DNA from: Armatimonadaceae bacterium
GTDB lineage: Bacteria; Armatimonadota; Armatimonadia; Armatimonadales; Armatimonadaceae
Assembly: GCA_030446525.1 (NCBI GenBank)
Contig: JAUJNC010000013.1
Coordinates: 1 to 56,948 of the forward strand
DNA length: 56,948 bases
Direction of reading: 5' to 3'
Shown here: positions 18,287 through 27,120 of the stretch, one piece after another
Layout: the number at the start of each line of letters is the position of its first letter
How positions within the stretch are numbered: the stretch's first letter is position 1
Translations under genes and position numbers: made by a program
Notes under the pieces: model-generated
What the model was told of the DNA's origin: nothing
Database searches by the model: none
What the model saw: only the letters and a program-made list of their open reading frames with translations

Positions 18287-18598
18287 GGAGAGTCTGGGGA
18301 TCGAGACGAGACCTTCCCCATTTCCCTGTACCTTGCACAGGAGCCCGGCGGCGCCCTCTGCATCGCTAACTTCTTCAGCACCGTCGTCCCCTACCAGAAG
18401 AACGCCGACATCATGCGCTGCCCTTCCGATCCCATCCCAGTCGATCTGCTCGCGGGCTTCCGCAACATCGGGCTGCCGCCCCTCTGCAAGACCAGCCCAC
18501 CGTCGCGGTATCTGAGCTATCAGTTCAACTACGCCCTGATCGAGTACGGCATCGCGCACCAGCGACCCGACGGCACCTGGTATGCCGCCAATCCGTAG
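18287..18598 (+). pseudogene. 5'-truncated DUF1559-like pseudopilin
   Basis: The frame after a TAA at 18284 reads ETFPISLYLAQEPGG, then PYQKNADIMRCPSDPIPV and ends LSYQFNYALIEYGI...GTWYAANP. The P-Y-x-K-N..I-x-C-P-S-D run is the middle and C-terminal part of the prepilin-like DUF1559 proteins of Planctomycetota and Armatimonadota. The N-terminal methylation segment (GFTLIELLVVIAII) is absent and no start codon is in frame. The 5' end was lost at the hairpin cluster, so this is a remnant just before the biosynthetic operon. Confidence 0.5.
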
Positions 18599-18651
18599 GC
18601 GCACCGTCGGGACGACGAAGAGAGACGGCTGCGTTTGGAAGGGAACGAAAT

Positions 18652-19861
18652 ATGCTGTCACAAGATCGTGGCGCCGCCAGAGAGAGGGATTGTCTGGAGC
18701 GGCGCTGGCAGAGCCTTCGGAGCCGGCCCGAAAGTCGGGAAGCGCTGACGGACCCACAGACGCTGGGGCAGGCGGAATGCTACCAGCGCAACGTTGAAAA
18801 CTTTATCGGCACGGTCAAGCTGCCCGTGAGGCTGGCCGGTCCCCTGCGGGTAAATGGGCTCGTCGCCCGTGGCGACTACTGCATTCCGGTGGCAACGACC
18901 GAGGCCGCGCTGGTCGCCTCCTACAGCAGTGGGGCGCGGCTGATCAGCGAGGCAGGCGGCTGCGACGCAATGTTGCTCCGTGAAGGGATCAGCCGCGTGC
19001 CCGGCTTAGCCTTCCGCAGCCTCAAAGAGGCCGGGCAGTTCGTCTCCTGGGCCAGCTTGCAGCTCGACGCGTTCCGCCGCTGCGCCGAATCCACCACCCG
19101 CCACGGCCGACTGACCGACATGCAGATCACCATCGAAGGCAACCACGTTTACCTGATCTTCGAATTCACCACCGGCGACGCGGCCGGGCAGAGCATCGTC
19201 ACCATCGCGACCGAGGCGGTCTGCGACTATATCACGGACCGATCTCCGGTGCGGCCGGAGTATCACTTTGTCGAGGCGAACCTCTCGGGCGATAAAAAGG
19301 CCAGCGCCCGTTCCTTTCTGTCGGTGCGCGGCAAGAAGGTCAGCGCCGAGGTGACCGTGCCCGCCGGAATGGTCCGCCGATCCCTTTCCACCTCGCCGGA
19401 GCAGATGGTCGACGGCTGGCGCCTGTCCGCCTTGGGCGGCATGATGAGCGGGACCATCGGCGTCCAGGGACACTACGCCAACGACCTGGCGGCCCTTTAT
19501 ATCGCGTACGGGCAGGATGCGGCCTGCGTCGCCGAGTCCGCCGTCGGGGTAACGCGTCTTGAGACGACCGCCTCCGGGGGCCTGTACGCCGCGGTGACAC
19601 TGCCCAATATCGTGGTCGGGACGGTCGGCGGCGGCACGGGCCTGCCCAGCCAGCGCGCCTGCCTGGATGTCCGGGGACTGGATGGTCCCGGCGGCGCGCG
19701 CGTTTGCCGAGGTATGCGCCGCTCTCGCCCTGGCCGGGGAGCTCTCGCTCATCGGTGCTCTCTGCGCAGGCCACGTTGCCCGCGCCCACCAGCGGCTGGC
19801 GCGGGGGGTGGCGCGCGGCAGGACGGCGTCCGCGCGCATGGGAGTGGCTAACCGTGGCTAA
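18652..19861 (+). CDS. Hydroxymethylglutaryl-CoA reductase (one frameshift)
   Basis: ENFIGTVKLPVRLAGPLRVNG, PVATTEAALVAS (catalytic Glu), TGDAAGQSIVT (NADPH region), SGDKKAS (catalytic Lys), YIAYGQDAAC (catalytic Asp) and, after a frame change near 19690-19700, LAGELSLIGALCAGHVARAH with the catalytic His. All four residues of a class I HMG-CoA reductase are present in about 402 residues. The enzyme reduces HMG-CoA to mevalonate, the committed mevalonate-pathway step. Wording differs from typical archaeal/eukaryotic enzymes (ATTEAA for ATTEGA), so it is a divergent branch. ATG 18652 follows GGAAGGGA. First gene of the tightly packed cluster; it overlaps the next gene by eight bases. Confidence 0.8.
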
Positions 19862-20780
19862 CCGCTGGTGGGTCTATCAACGAGAGCGTTTCCCCCTGCT
19901 GGCGCACGGCCCGCTGGTCGCGGCCTTCGGAGTCTCCGCGGTCAGCTACTCCGCTCTGCTGCGGGATGCCTCCCCCTTTCCGGCTGCCGGCGCCCATCTG
20001 GTCGCGTTTGTCAGCCTTCTGCTCTTCTTTCTGCAGCTTCGGATCGCCGACGAGTTCAAGGATTTCGCGGAGGACGCCCGCTGCCGCCCGTATCGGCCGG
20101 TTCCGCGCGGCTTGGTCCGTCTTGGCGAACTGGAAACCATTGCCGCCGCCGCCGCCGCCGTCCAGCTGGCGCTGTCCCTGTGGCTGGGACCGGCATTATG
20201 CCTGCCGCTGCTGGCTGTCTGGCTGTATATGGCGCTGATGCGTCGGGAGTTCTTCGCGCCGGACTGGCTCAAAGCGCGGCCCGCGGTCTACCTAGGGACG
20301 CACGCGCTGATCGTACCCCTGATGGGGCTGTACGCGACGGCGTGCGACTGGCTTGCGGCGGACGTGGCGCCCCCCGCCGGCCTGACCTGGTTCCTGCTCG
20401 TTTGCCTTTTCAACGGGATCGTGTTCGAAATCGGACGCAAGATACGCGCGCCCCGGGACGAGGAGCCGGGCGTGGGCACCTACAGCTGTCTCTGGGGACG
20501 CCGCAATGCCGTCCTCGCCTGGCTGGGGGCGCTGTCCTTATGCGCGGTTTGCGCCTGGCAGGCCATGAGCCGCATCGGATTTGCCGTCCCAGCGACCGCC
20601 ACGGTGTTAAGCCTGCTCCTTGCCGGCGCGGCGCTGACCGGGTGGCGTTTCCTGCGCCGCCCGTTGACGGATCAGGCCAGGCTCTTCGAGCCGATTTCGG
20701 GTCTGTGGATCCTGTTTCTGTACCTGAGCCTGGCCGCCGCCGCCCTGTTTTTGCGGCGCGGGGAGGGAGGTATCGGATGA
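19854..20780 (+). CDS. UbiA-superfamily prenyltransferase
   Basis: GTG 19854 begins MANRWWVYQRERFPLL; 308 residues, intact, with about eight or nine hydrophobic helices. The first Asp-rich motif is ADEFKDFAEDARCRPYRPVPRG (standing for NDxxDxxxD...RP), and the second, EIGRKIRAPRDEEPGV, occupies the position of the second DxxxD. UbiA enzymes transfer an isoprenoid chain from a diphosphate to an acceptor in the membrane. The acceptor (aromatic ring, glycerol phosphate or other) cannot be read. The overlap with HMG-CoA reductase suggests that mevalonate-derived chains feed this enzyme. Confidence 0.75.
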   Translation: MANRWWVYQRERFPLLAHGPLVAAFGVSAVSYSALLRDASPFPAAGAHLVAFVSLLLFFLQLRIADEFKDFAEDARCRPYRPVPRGLVRLGELETIAAAAAAVQLALSLWLGPALCLPLLAVWLYMALMRREFFAPDWLKARPAVYLGTHALIVPLMGLYATACDWLAADVAPPAGLTWFLLVCLFNGIVFEIGRKIRAPRDEEPGVGTYSCLWGRRNAVLAWLGALSLCAVCAWQAMSRIGFAVPATATVLSLLLAGAALTGWRFLRRPLTDQARLFEPISGLWILFLYLSLAAAALFLRRGEGGIG

Positions 20781-23413
20781 GATACGTCTTTGGCCCGGAG
20801 GATACCGCGGCCGCTGCACGGCAGTTCGGCGGCAAGGGCGCGGCGCTGGCGGCGCTGCAGCGCGCGGGACTTCCGATCCCCGCCTGGTTTTCGCTCTCGC
20901 CGGAGGCGTTTCACGCGGGCGACGATAGTCTCCGTCCGGACGGGCCGGTGGGGCGAGAGCTGGCGCGGGCCGTGGCCGAGCTGTGTCCGGACGGCGCGCG
21001 CCTGGCGGTGCGCTCCTCCGCCGGCGAGGAAGACGGCAGGGAGCAATCCTTCGCCGGACAGCTGGACAGCTTCCTTTTCGTGCGCCCAGAAGAAGTCGCG
21101 GATCACGTCGCCGCGGTCTGGCGCTCCGGCTCCAGCGAACGTTTCCTGGCCTATCGCCGCGAGAACGGCCTGTCCGCCGATCCCTGCGCACCCGCGGTGC
21201 TGGTCCAGCGGATGGTCGATGCCCGGGTCTCGGGGGTGGCTTTCGGCGCGGACCCCGTCACCGGCCAGCGCGGCGTCGCGGTGGTCGCGGCCGTCTACGG
21301 CCTGGGGACGTCCCTGGTGTCCGGAGAGTGCGACGCCGACACCTACCATGTGGATCGGGAAGGACGCATCGTCAAGCGCACTATCGCCTGCAAATGGCTG
21401 GCGCACCGCGGCGACCCGTCTGGCCCGGAGGGGGTCCGCCGCGTCCCGGTCGCCGCGGAGGACGCGCCAAAGCCCGCCCTCGGCGACGAAGGGATACGCG
21501 CGGTGGCCGACCTCGTCCGCCGCGTGGGAGAGTGCTTTGAGCGCCCGCAAGATATCGAGTGGGCCATCGCGGAGGACGGGCGGCTGTACCTGCTGCAGTC
21601 GCGCCCGATAACGGCGCTGGCCGGCCTCGCGGATCCGGACGGCGCTCGCGCCCTCTGGGATAACAGCAACATCGCGGAAAGCTACAGCGGGGTCACCACC
21701 CCCCTGACCTTCTCCTTTGCCCGCCGTGCTTACGAGGAGGTCTACCGCCAGTTCTGCCGCCTGATGCGCGTCCCGGAAGGCCGGATCGCCGCAAGCGAGG
21801 ATACCTTCCGCCGCATGATCGGCCTGATCCGCGGCCGCATCTACTACAATCTGCTCAGCTGGTACCGCGTGCTATCCCTGCTGCCGGGTTTCTCCGTCAA
21901 TCGGCGGTTCATGGAACAGATGATGGGTGTCCGCGAAGGTCTGCCCGAGGACATCCTGGCGGAGCTGAGCGCTCGCGCCACGGGGGGCGAGCGGCTGCGG
22001 GACGGTTTCCGGCTGCTGAACGCCCTGGGCGGACTGGCCGTCAACCACGCCCGGCTGCCGCGGCGCATCCGGCGCTTTTACGCGCGTCTGGAGCGGGCGC
22101 TGGCTCCGCCAAGCCCCTCCCTCGAGGCGCTCCGCGCGGATGAGCTGGCGGCCTACTACCGCGGCCTGGAGCGCCGGCTCCTTACCCGCTGGGACGCGCC
22201 TCTGATCAACGATTTCTTCGCCATGATCTTCTATGGCCTGCTCCGGCGGCTCACGGAGACATGGTGCGGCGACCACGAGGGAACGCTGCAAAACGACCTG
22301 ATCAGCGGCGAGGGCGGGATGATCAGCGCGGAGCCGGCACAGCGGGTGCGCGAAATGGCCCGGATGGCTGCCGAGCATCCGGCGTTCGTCGGCCTGCTCT
22401 GCGACGGTTCGTTTGCCGCGATCCGGCGGGCAATGGAGGAGACAAGCCGGTTCCGGACCGCGTATCAGGAGTACCTGGACCGGTTCGGCGACCGCTGCCT
22501 CGAGGAACTGAAACTGGAAAGCGCGACCCTGCACGACGATCCGCTGCCGCTGCTGCGCTCCGTGGGGCGGCTTGCCCGGTCCGGCGCGCCCAGGACGGCG
22601 GGGCGCGCGGGCGAAGACGACGCGCGCCACCGTGCAGAACGGCGGGTGCGGCAATCCCTTGCCCGGCAGCCTTTGCGGCGCGCGCTCTTCTTCTGGGTGC
22701 TCAAGAACGCGCGCGGCCGGGTGCGCGACCGGGAAAACCTGCGCTTCGAGCGCACGCGCCTGTTTGGACGGGTCCGGCGCGTCTTCCTCGAGATCGGCCG
22801 TCGTTTTTACGCTTCCGACCTGCTGGACGCCCCTCGCGACGTTTTCTACCTTGAAGTAGAAGAGGCATTGGGCGTCATCGACGGCACCGCCACGTCAACA
22901 AATCTCAAGGGGCTCGTCGCGGTGCGCAAAGCCGAATTTGCCGCGTATCGAGAATCGCCCCCGCCCGACGACCGCTTCGAAACCCGGGGCGTCGTCTGCC
23001 AGGGGAACTCTTTTTGCGGCGCGGCGGCTGTCGAAAGGGCGGACAAGGACGCCTCCGGCGTCGATGAAGACCAGCTTCAGGGCATCGGCTGCTGTCCGGG
23101 GATCGTGCGCGGGCCGGTCTGCGTGGTCACCGATCCGCGCACGGCGGAGCTGCCTCCCGGCGCGATCCTCGTTGCCGAGCGTACCGACCCCGGCTGGGTC
23201 CTGCTCTTCCCGGCCGCAGCGGGCCTCCTGGTGGAGCGCGGCAGCCTGCTGTCGCACTCGGCGATCGTGGCGCGCGAGATGGGGCTGCCGGCGATCGTGT
23301 CCCTGCCCGGTCTGACCGGCCGGCTGCGGGAAGGCGATCGGGTGGAGATGGACGGCAGCACGGGCAAGGTGCGCCGGATCACCCCGGCCGTGGGGGCGGC
23401 GCCCGATGCATAG
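20777..23413 (+). CDS. PEP-synthase/rifampin-phosphotransferase-like enzyme
   Basis: ATG 20777 overlaps the UbiA stop by four bases. 878 residues, with no frame break. The ATP-grasp domain (about 1-290) shows FGGKGAALAALQRAGLPIPAWF, RLAVRSSAGEEDG and IEWAIAEDGRLYLLQSRPIT. A long helical linker follows (about 300-760). The C-terminal phospho-histidine domain has ERGSLLSHSAIVAREMGLPA. The TIM-barrel PEP-binding domain of PEP synthase is absent, as in rifampin phosphotransferases, which convert ATP to AMP and phosphate while phosphorylating a hydroxyl. The substrate here is presumably made by the neighbouring enzymes. The linker has no family that I recognise. Confidence 0.75.
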   Translation: MRYVFGPEDTAAAARQFGGKGAALAALQRAGLPIPAWFSLSPEAFHAGDDSLRPDGPVGRELARAVAELCPDGARLAVRSSAGEEDGREQSFAGQLDSFLFVRPEEVADHVAAVWRSGSSERFLAYRRENGLSADPCAPAVLVQRMVDARVSGVAFGADPVTGQRGVAVVAAVYGLGTSLVSGECDADTYHVDREGRIVKRTIACKWLAHRGDPSGPEGVRRVPVAAEDAPKPALGDEGIRAVADLVRRVGECFERPQDIEWAIAEDGRLYLLQSRPITALAGLADPDGARALWDNSNIAESYSGVTTPLTFSFARRAYEEVYRQFCRLMRVPEGRIAASEDTFRRMIGLIRGRIYYNLLSWYRVLSLLPGFSVNRRFMEQMMGVREGLPEDILAELSARATGGERLRDGFRLLNALGGLAVNHARLPRRIRRFYARLERALAPPSPSLEALRADELAAYYRGLERRLLTRWDAPLINDFFAMIFYGLLRRLTETWCGDHEGTLQNDLISGEGGMISAEPAQRVREMARMAAEHPAFVGLLCDGSFAAIRRAMEETSRFRTAYQEYLDRFGDRCLEELKLESATLHDDPLPLLRSVGRLARSGAPRTAGRAGEDDARHRAERRVRQSLARQPLRRALFFWVLKNARGRVRDRENLRFERTRLFGRVRRVFLEIGRRFYASDLLDAPRDVFYLEVEEALGVIDGTATSTNLKGLVAVRKAEFAAYRESPPPDDRFETRGVVCQGNSFCGAAAVERADKDASGVDEDQLQGIGCCPGIVRGPVCVVTDPRTAELPPGAILVAERTDPGWVLLFPAAAGLLVERGSLLSHSAIVAREMGLPAIVSLPGLTGRLREGDRVEMDGSTGKVRRITPAVGAAPDA

Positions 23414-24503
23414 CGAGATCGCCGGGAAGGCGGACTTCTCCCAGATCCGCTATGCTCAGTGCTGGGAGGACGCGGACGTACTGCTTTCCGGCCTGGACAT
23501 CCGGTCCGGTCACACCTGTCTGTCCATCGCCTCCGCCGGCGACAACACCCTGGCGATGTTGAGCCGGGGCCCGGAACGGGTCATCGCTCTCGACCTGAGT
23601 CCGGCGCAGCTGGCCTGTCTGGAGTTGCGGGTGGCGGCCTATCGCGCGCTTTCGCATCCGCAGATGCTGGCGCTGATGGGGTCGGTACCCGGCCCCCGCG
23701 AAACGCTGTACCACCGGTGTCGCGGCCTTCTCTCGGTCGATGCGCGCGCCTTCTGGGATGCCCGCCCCGGGGAGATCGAGCGCGGCATCGGCGGCGCCGG
23801 CAAGTTCGAGCGCTATCTGGCGCTGTTTCGGGAGCGCATCCTGCCCCTGATCCACCCTCGCGCGCGCGTCATGCGTTTCCTCACGGGCGGCGCGGCGCCG
23901 GAGCGCGAGCGCTTCTACCGCCAGGAATGGGACACGTGGCGCTGGCGGCTGTTGTTCCGGCTCTTCTTCTCGCGGCCGGTGATGGGACGCATGGGGCGCG
24001 ACCCCCGTTTTTTCCGATATGCCGAGGGAAGTGTCGCGGAAACCCTCCTCCGGCGCGCCCGGCGCGCCGGGACGATGCTGGATCCCGCCCGGAACCCGTA
24101 CCTGCAATGGATATTGACGGGCCGTCACGTCACCGCCCTTCCTTGCTCGCTGCGCCCCGAAAACTTCGAGGCGATCCGCGACAACCTGGACCGGCTGGAG
24201 TGGCGCTGCGGCTCCCTCGAGGAGCAACTGGACACGCTCCCGGCGGGGAGCATCGACCGTTTCAACCTGAGCAATATCTTCGAGTACATGGCGCCGAAGA
24301 CCTGCTACGAATTGCTGGAGCGCCTGGCGCGGGCGGGGCGCTGCGGCGGCCGGCTGGCGTACTGGAACCTGCTTGCGGAGCGTCGACGGCCCGCGCACCT
24401 CGCGGGTCGCCTGCGGCCCTTGACCGGGCTCGCCGAAGACCTGCACCGGCAAGATAAGGCGTTCTTCTACAGCGCCTTTGTTCTGGAGGAGATCATCGAA
24501 TGA
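23406..24503 (+). CDS. BtaA-like (DUF3419) aminocarboxypropyl transferase
   Basis: ATG 23406 overlaps the previous stop by eight bases; 365 residues, intact. IRYAQCWEDADVLLSGL, TCLSIASAGDNTLAMLS (SAM-binding glycine loop) and VIALDLSPAQLACLEL are diagnostic of BtaA, and RFNLSNIFEYMAP is its C-terminal motif. BtaA moves the 3-amino-3-carboxypropyl group of S-adenosylmethionine to the hydroxyl of diacylglycerol in betaine lipid synthesis. The N-methyltransferase BtaB, which completes the betaine headgroup, is not in the window, so the product here may keep a free amino-acid head or carry it on an isoprenoid acceptor. Confidence 0.75.
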   Translation: MHSEIAGKADFSQIRYAQCWEDADVLLSGLDIRSGHTCLSIASAGDNTLAMLSRGPERVIALDLSPAQLACLELRVAAYRALSHPQMLALMGSVPGPRETLYHRCRGLLSVDARAFWDARPGEIERGIGGAGKFERYLALFRERILPLIHPRARVMRFLTGGAAPERERFYRQEWDTWRWRLLFRLFFSRPVMGRMGRDPRFFRYAEGSVAETLLRRARRAGTMLDPARNPYLQWILTGRHVTALPCSLRPENFEAIRDNLDRLEWRCGSLEEQLDTLPAGSIDRFNLSNIFEYMAPKTCYELLERLARAGRCGGRLAYWNLLAERRRPAHLAGRLRPLTGLAEDLHRQDKAFFYSAFVLEEIIE

Positions 24504-25180
24504 ACAGCCCGATCCAACCCTGGCCCGGCATCTGCCTGGCGCTCGCCGTTCTCCTGGGCCTGATGGTCGGCTTGAGCGCGTGCCGGCGCCGAGGGGCGCT
24601 GCCCCCGGAACCGGCGCGCAAGCTCCTGCATATCGGCATGGGGCTCGTCGCGCTGAGCTTTCCCTGGCTGTTTGCCTGCGCCTGGCCGGTGCTGCTGCTG
24701 GCCGGCATCGCGATGCTTGTTCTGGCGGCAGTCCGGGTCTTTGCCCCCCTGCGCACTTACCTCGGGCCGGCCCTCCATGATGTCGGACGGGGATCCCTGG
24801 GGGAGTTCTATTTTGCCGCGGCGGTTATCCTGTTGTTCCTGCTGTCGGGCGGCCAGAAGCTTCTGTTCTGCCTCCCGATGCTCCTGCTGACGCTGGCCGA
24901 TCCCGCCGCTGCCCTGGTCGGAGGGCGCTACGGAAAGTGGCGCTTCACCCGAAACGGGGGTAAGAGCGTCCAGGGATCGCTCGCCTTTTTCGGCGTTGCC
25001 TTCGGGAGCCTGTATCTATCGCTCTTACTCTCCACTGAGCAGGGAGCCACCGGGGTCCTGTTCCTCTCCCTGACCCTGAGCCTTATCGTGACACTGATCG
25101 AGGCCGTCGCCGCGCGCGGCCTCGATAATCTCTGGGTTCCCCTGGGAACCTTCGCGCTGCTCAGGATCTTCGCCTTATGA
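24500..25180 (+). CDS. Phytol/dolichol-kinase-like membrane protein
   Basis: ATG 24500 overlaps the BtaA-like stop in an ATGA arrangement; 226 residues, about seven helices. [20 protein letters not shown] near the N-terminus and [18 protein letters not shown] with [12 protein letters not shown] are the conserved features of CTP-dependent polyprenol kinases (dolichol kinase and plant phytol kinase VTE5). Phosphatidate cytidylyltransferases have a related fold, so a cytidylyltransferase role is also possible. In this cluster it could phosphorylate an isoprenoid alcohol for the UbiA enzyme or activate the final lipid. Confidence 0.65.
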   Translation: MNSPIQPWPGICLALAVLLGLMVGLSACRRRGALPPEPARKLLHIGMGLVALSFPWLFACAWPVLLLAGIAMLVLAAVRVFAPLRTYLGPALHDVGRGSLGEFYFAAAVILLFLLSGGQKLLFCLPMLLLTLADPAAALVGGRYGKWRFTRNGGKSVQGSLAFFGVAFGSLYLSLLLSTEQGATGVLFLSLTLSLIVTLIEAVAARGLDNLWVPLGTFALLRIFAL

Positions 25181-25208
25181 GAAAAAAGAGAAAAGGAGAC
25201 ATCACCTA

Positions 25209-25880
25209 GTGACAGCGTACGACGTGCGGGGAGTATCGCACCGCTATTGCCTGGGCCGGCACCGGGTGCCAGCGCTCTGTGGTGTGGACCTGGGGGTGCA
25301 GAAGGGAGAATTCGTGGCGATCGCCGGCCCGTCCGGCTCCGGCAAGACGACCCTCCTCAATCTCCTGGGCCTTCTGGATCGTCCCGACGAAGGGGTCGTG
25401 TGTTTCAGGGCCGGGAGGTGTCGCGGCTCACTGAGCGCCAGCGGACCCATCTGCGCCGGGAAGAGATCGGGTTTATCTTCCAGACATTCCACCTGATCCC
25501 CGTCCTGAGCGCCTACGAGAACGTGGAGTACTTTCTCTGAAGCGGGGACTCTCCGGCAGCGAGGTGCGCCGGCGCGTCGTTGAGGCGCTGGAAGCGGTCG
25601 GCGTCGCCTCCCAGGCCGGCCAGCGCCCCGGCGCCCTGTCGGGCGGGCAGCGCCAGCGCGTCGCCATCGCGCGGGCGCTGGTGCGCGACGTGGCGGTGGT
25701 TTCGCCGATGAACCCACCGCATCCCTGGATCAGGCGACGGGATGGGCGGTGATCGACCTGATGAAGCGGCTGAACCGCGAGCGGGGCGTGACCTTCGTCT
25801 TCTCCACGCACGACCCGCGCATACTGGCCGCCGCGGACCGCGTGGTGTCCCTCGCGGATGGAAAGGTAACGGCGTCATGA
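25209..25880 (+). CDS. ABC transporter ATPase, LolD/MacB type (frameshifts)
   Basis: GTG 25209 follows AAAAGGAGACATC. Walker [16 protein letters not shown], a Q-loop ([19 protein letters not shown]), signature [15 protein letters not shown] and a Walker B that reads [13 protein letters not shown] when one lost T near 25702 is restored; FSTHDPRIL gives the switch His. Shifts also occur near 25400 and at 25536 (CTCCTG read as CTCTG). About 224 residues, the size of LolD/FtsE-like ATPases that serve FtsX-type permeases. Probably exports the product of this cluster; its stop overlaps the permease start. Confidence 0.8.
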
Positions 25881-27098
25881 GACACGCGCTCCTCCTGATC
25901 AAGCTTTCCCTGCGTAATGTCCTGCGGAACCGGCGCCGTTCGCTGTCCGCGCTGGCCATCATCGGCCTGGGCGCGGCGGGGCTGTTTGTCTTTATGGGCT
26001 TCAACCGGGGAATCATGAACCAGTACCGGGCGAACACCATCGCGCGCGCTGGGGCCATGGCCAGGTGTTTGTCGCCGGTTATCGGGAAGGCGCACGCGCG
26101 CCCCTCCGAGAAGTGGATCGACAGGCCGAACTCCGTGCTGGAAAGACCGCGCGCGCTGCCGGGCGTGGTCGATCTGTTCCCGCGGGTCAGCGTCAACGCG
26201 ATGCTCCTGGGCCGCGGCGGGCAGGCTGTCGTCGGTCGTGGGGAAGGGGCATCGACGGCGGTAGCGGAGGCGCGGTTCTTCGACCAGATGAACTACGTCG
26301 CCGGGGGCGACTTCAAGGAGAACCGCCGGGGCATCGTGCTTGGCCGGGGGCTGGCGCAGGGGTTAGGCGCGCAGGTGGGCGACGAGATCCGGCTGCTCGC
26401 CCAGGACGAGGACGGCACCCTGCACGCCGCCGCCGTCAGGGTCACCGGTATCTTCCATACGGGCTCCGACGAGTTCGATAACCGCGCGTTTCGGATCCCC
26501 CTGCCCGTCGCCCAGAAGCTCCTCGACCGACCGCGTGGAAAGCATCGCGGTCGCCCTCTCCGGGGTCGATGCCTGGCCCGCTTTCGCGCGCGCCGCGGCG
26601 GTTGCGCTGCCGGGGCTGGAGGGGTGCCTTTTGACGAGCCTGGACGCGGTCTACTACCGACACGCCGTGGACTGGCTCGACGCGCAGTTCGATTTCATCC
26701 GGGGCATTCTGCTCCTGATGGTCCTGCTCAGCATCGTCAATATCATTTCGATGACCGTCATGGAGCGCACGGCCGAGATCGGCACGCTGCGGGCAAACGG
26801 CAGCGGGAACGGGGAAATCGCGCTGGGACACCTGCTGGAGGCGGCGACGCTCGGCGCTCTTGGCGGTGCACTGGGTCTACTCGTGGGCTGGGCCCTCTGC
26901 GCGGGACCACTGCGGGAAGGAATAGCCATGCCTCCCGCACCCGGAATCACGCGCAGTTACCGCATACTGATCGAGCTGAGTCTGCGCGACGGGCTGCAGA
27001 CGCTCCTGCTCTGCTGCGCGACGGCGACAGCCGGCTGCTTGCTGCCGGTGCGGCGGGCCCTGCGCCTCCCCATCGCGGAGGCGCTCCGGCACGCGTGA
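25877..27098 (+). CDS. FtsX/MacB-type ABC permease (frameshifts)
   Basis: ATG 25877 overlaps the ATPase stop. An N-terminal helix (residues about 10-45, SALAIIGLGAAGLFVFMG) is followed by a large extracytoplasmic domain (GHGQVFVAGYREGA, SEKWIDRPN, GRGLAQGLGAQVGDEI) and C-terminal helices (ILLLMVLLSIVNIISMTVMERTAEIGTLRA). This is the FtsX-like lipoprotein-release/MacB layout, about 406 residues. Frame changes near 26055, 26095 and 26530. The GHGQ...G-Y motif is typical of LolE-like permeases of environmental bacteria. It probably moves a lipid or lipid-linked molecule across the cytoplasmic membrane. Confidence 0.75.
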
Positions 27099-27120
27099 CA
27101 GGAGGCTCCGGGAGATCGCT

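Noticed and set aside
19868..20776. Extension of the PEP-synthase-like gene upstream into the UbiA gene
   Set aside because: The frame is open but Arg/Pro-rich and antigenic to UbiA coding. ATG 20777 gives the correct N-terminus and a coupled overlap.
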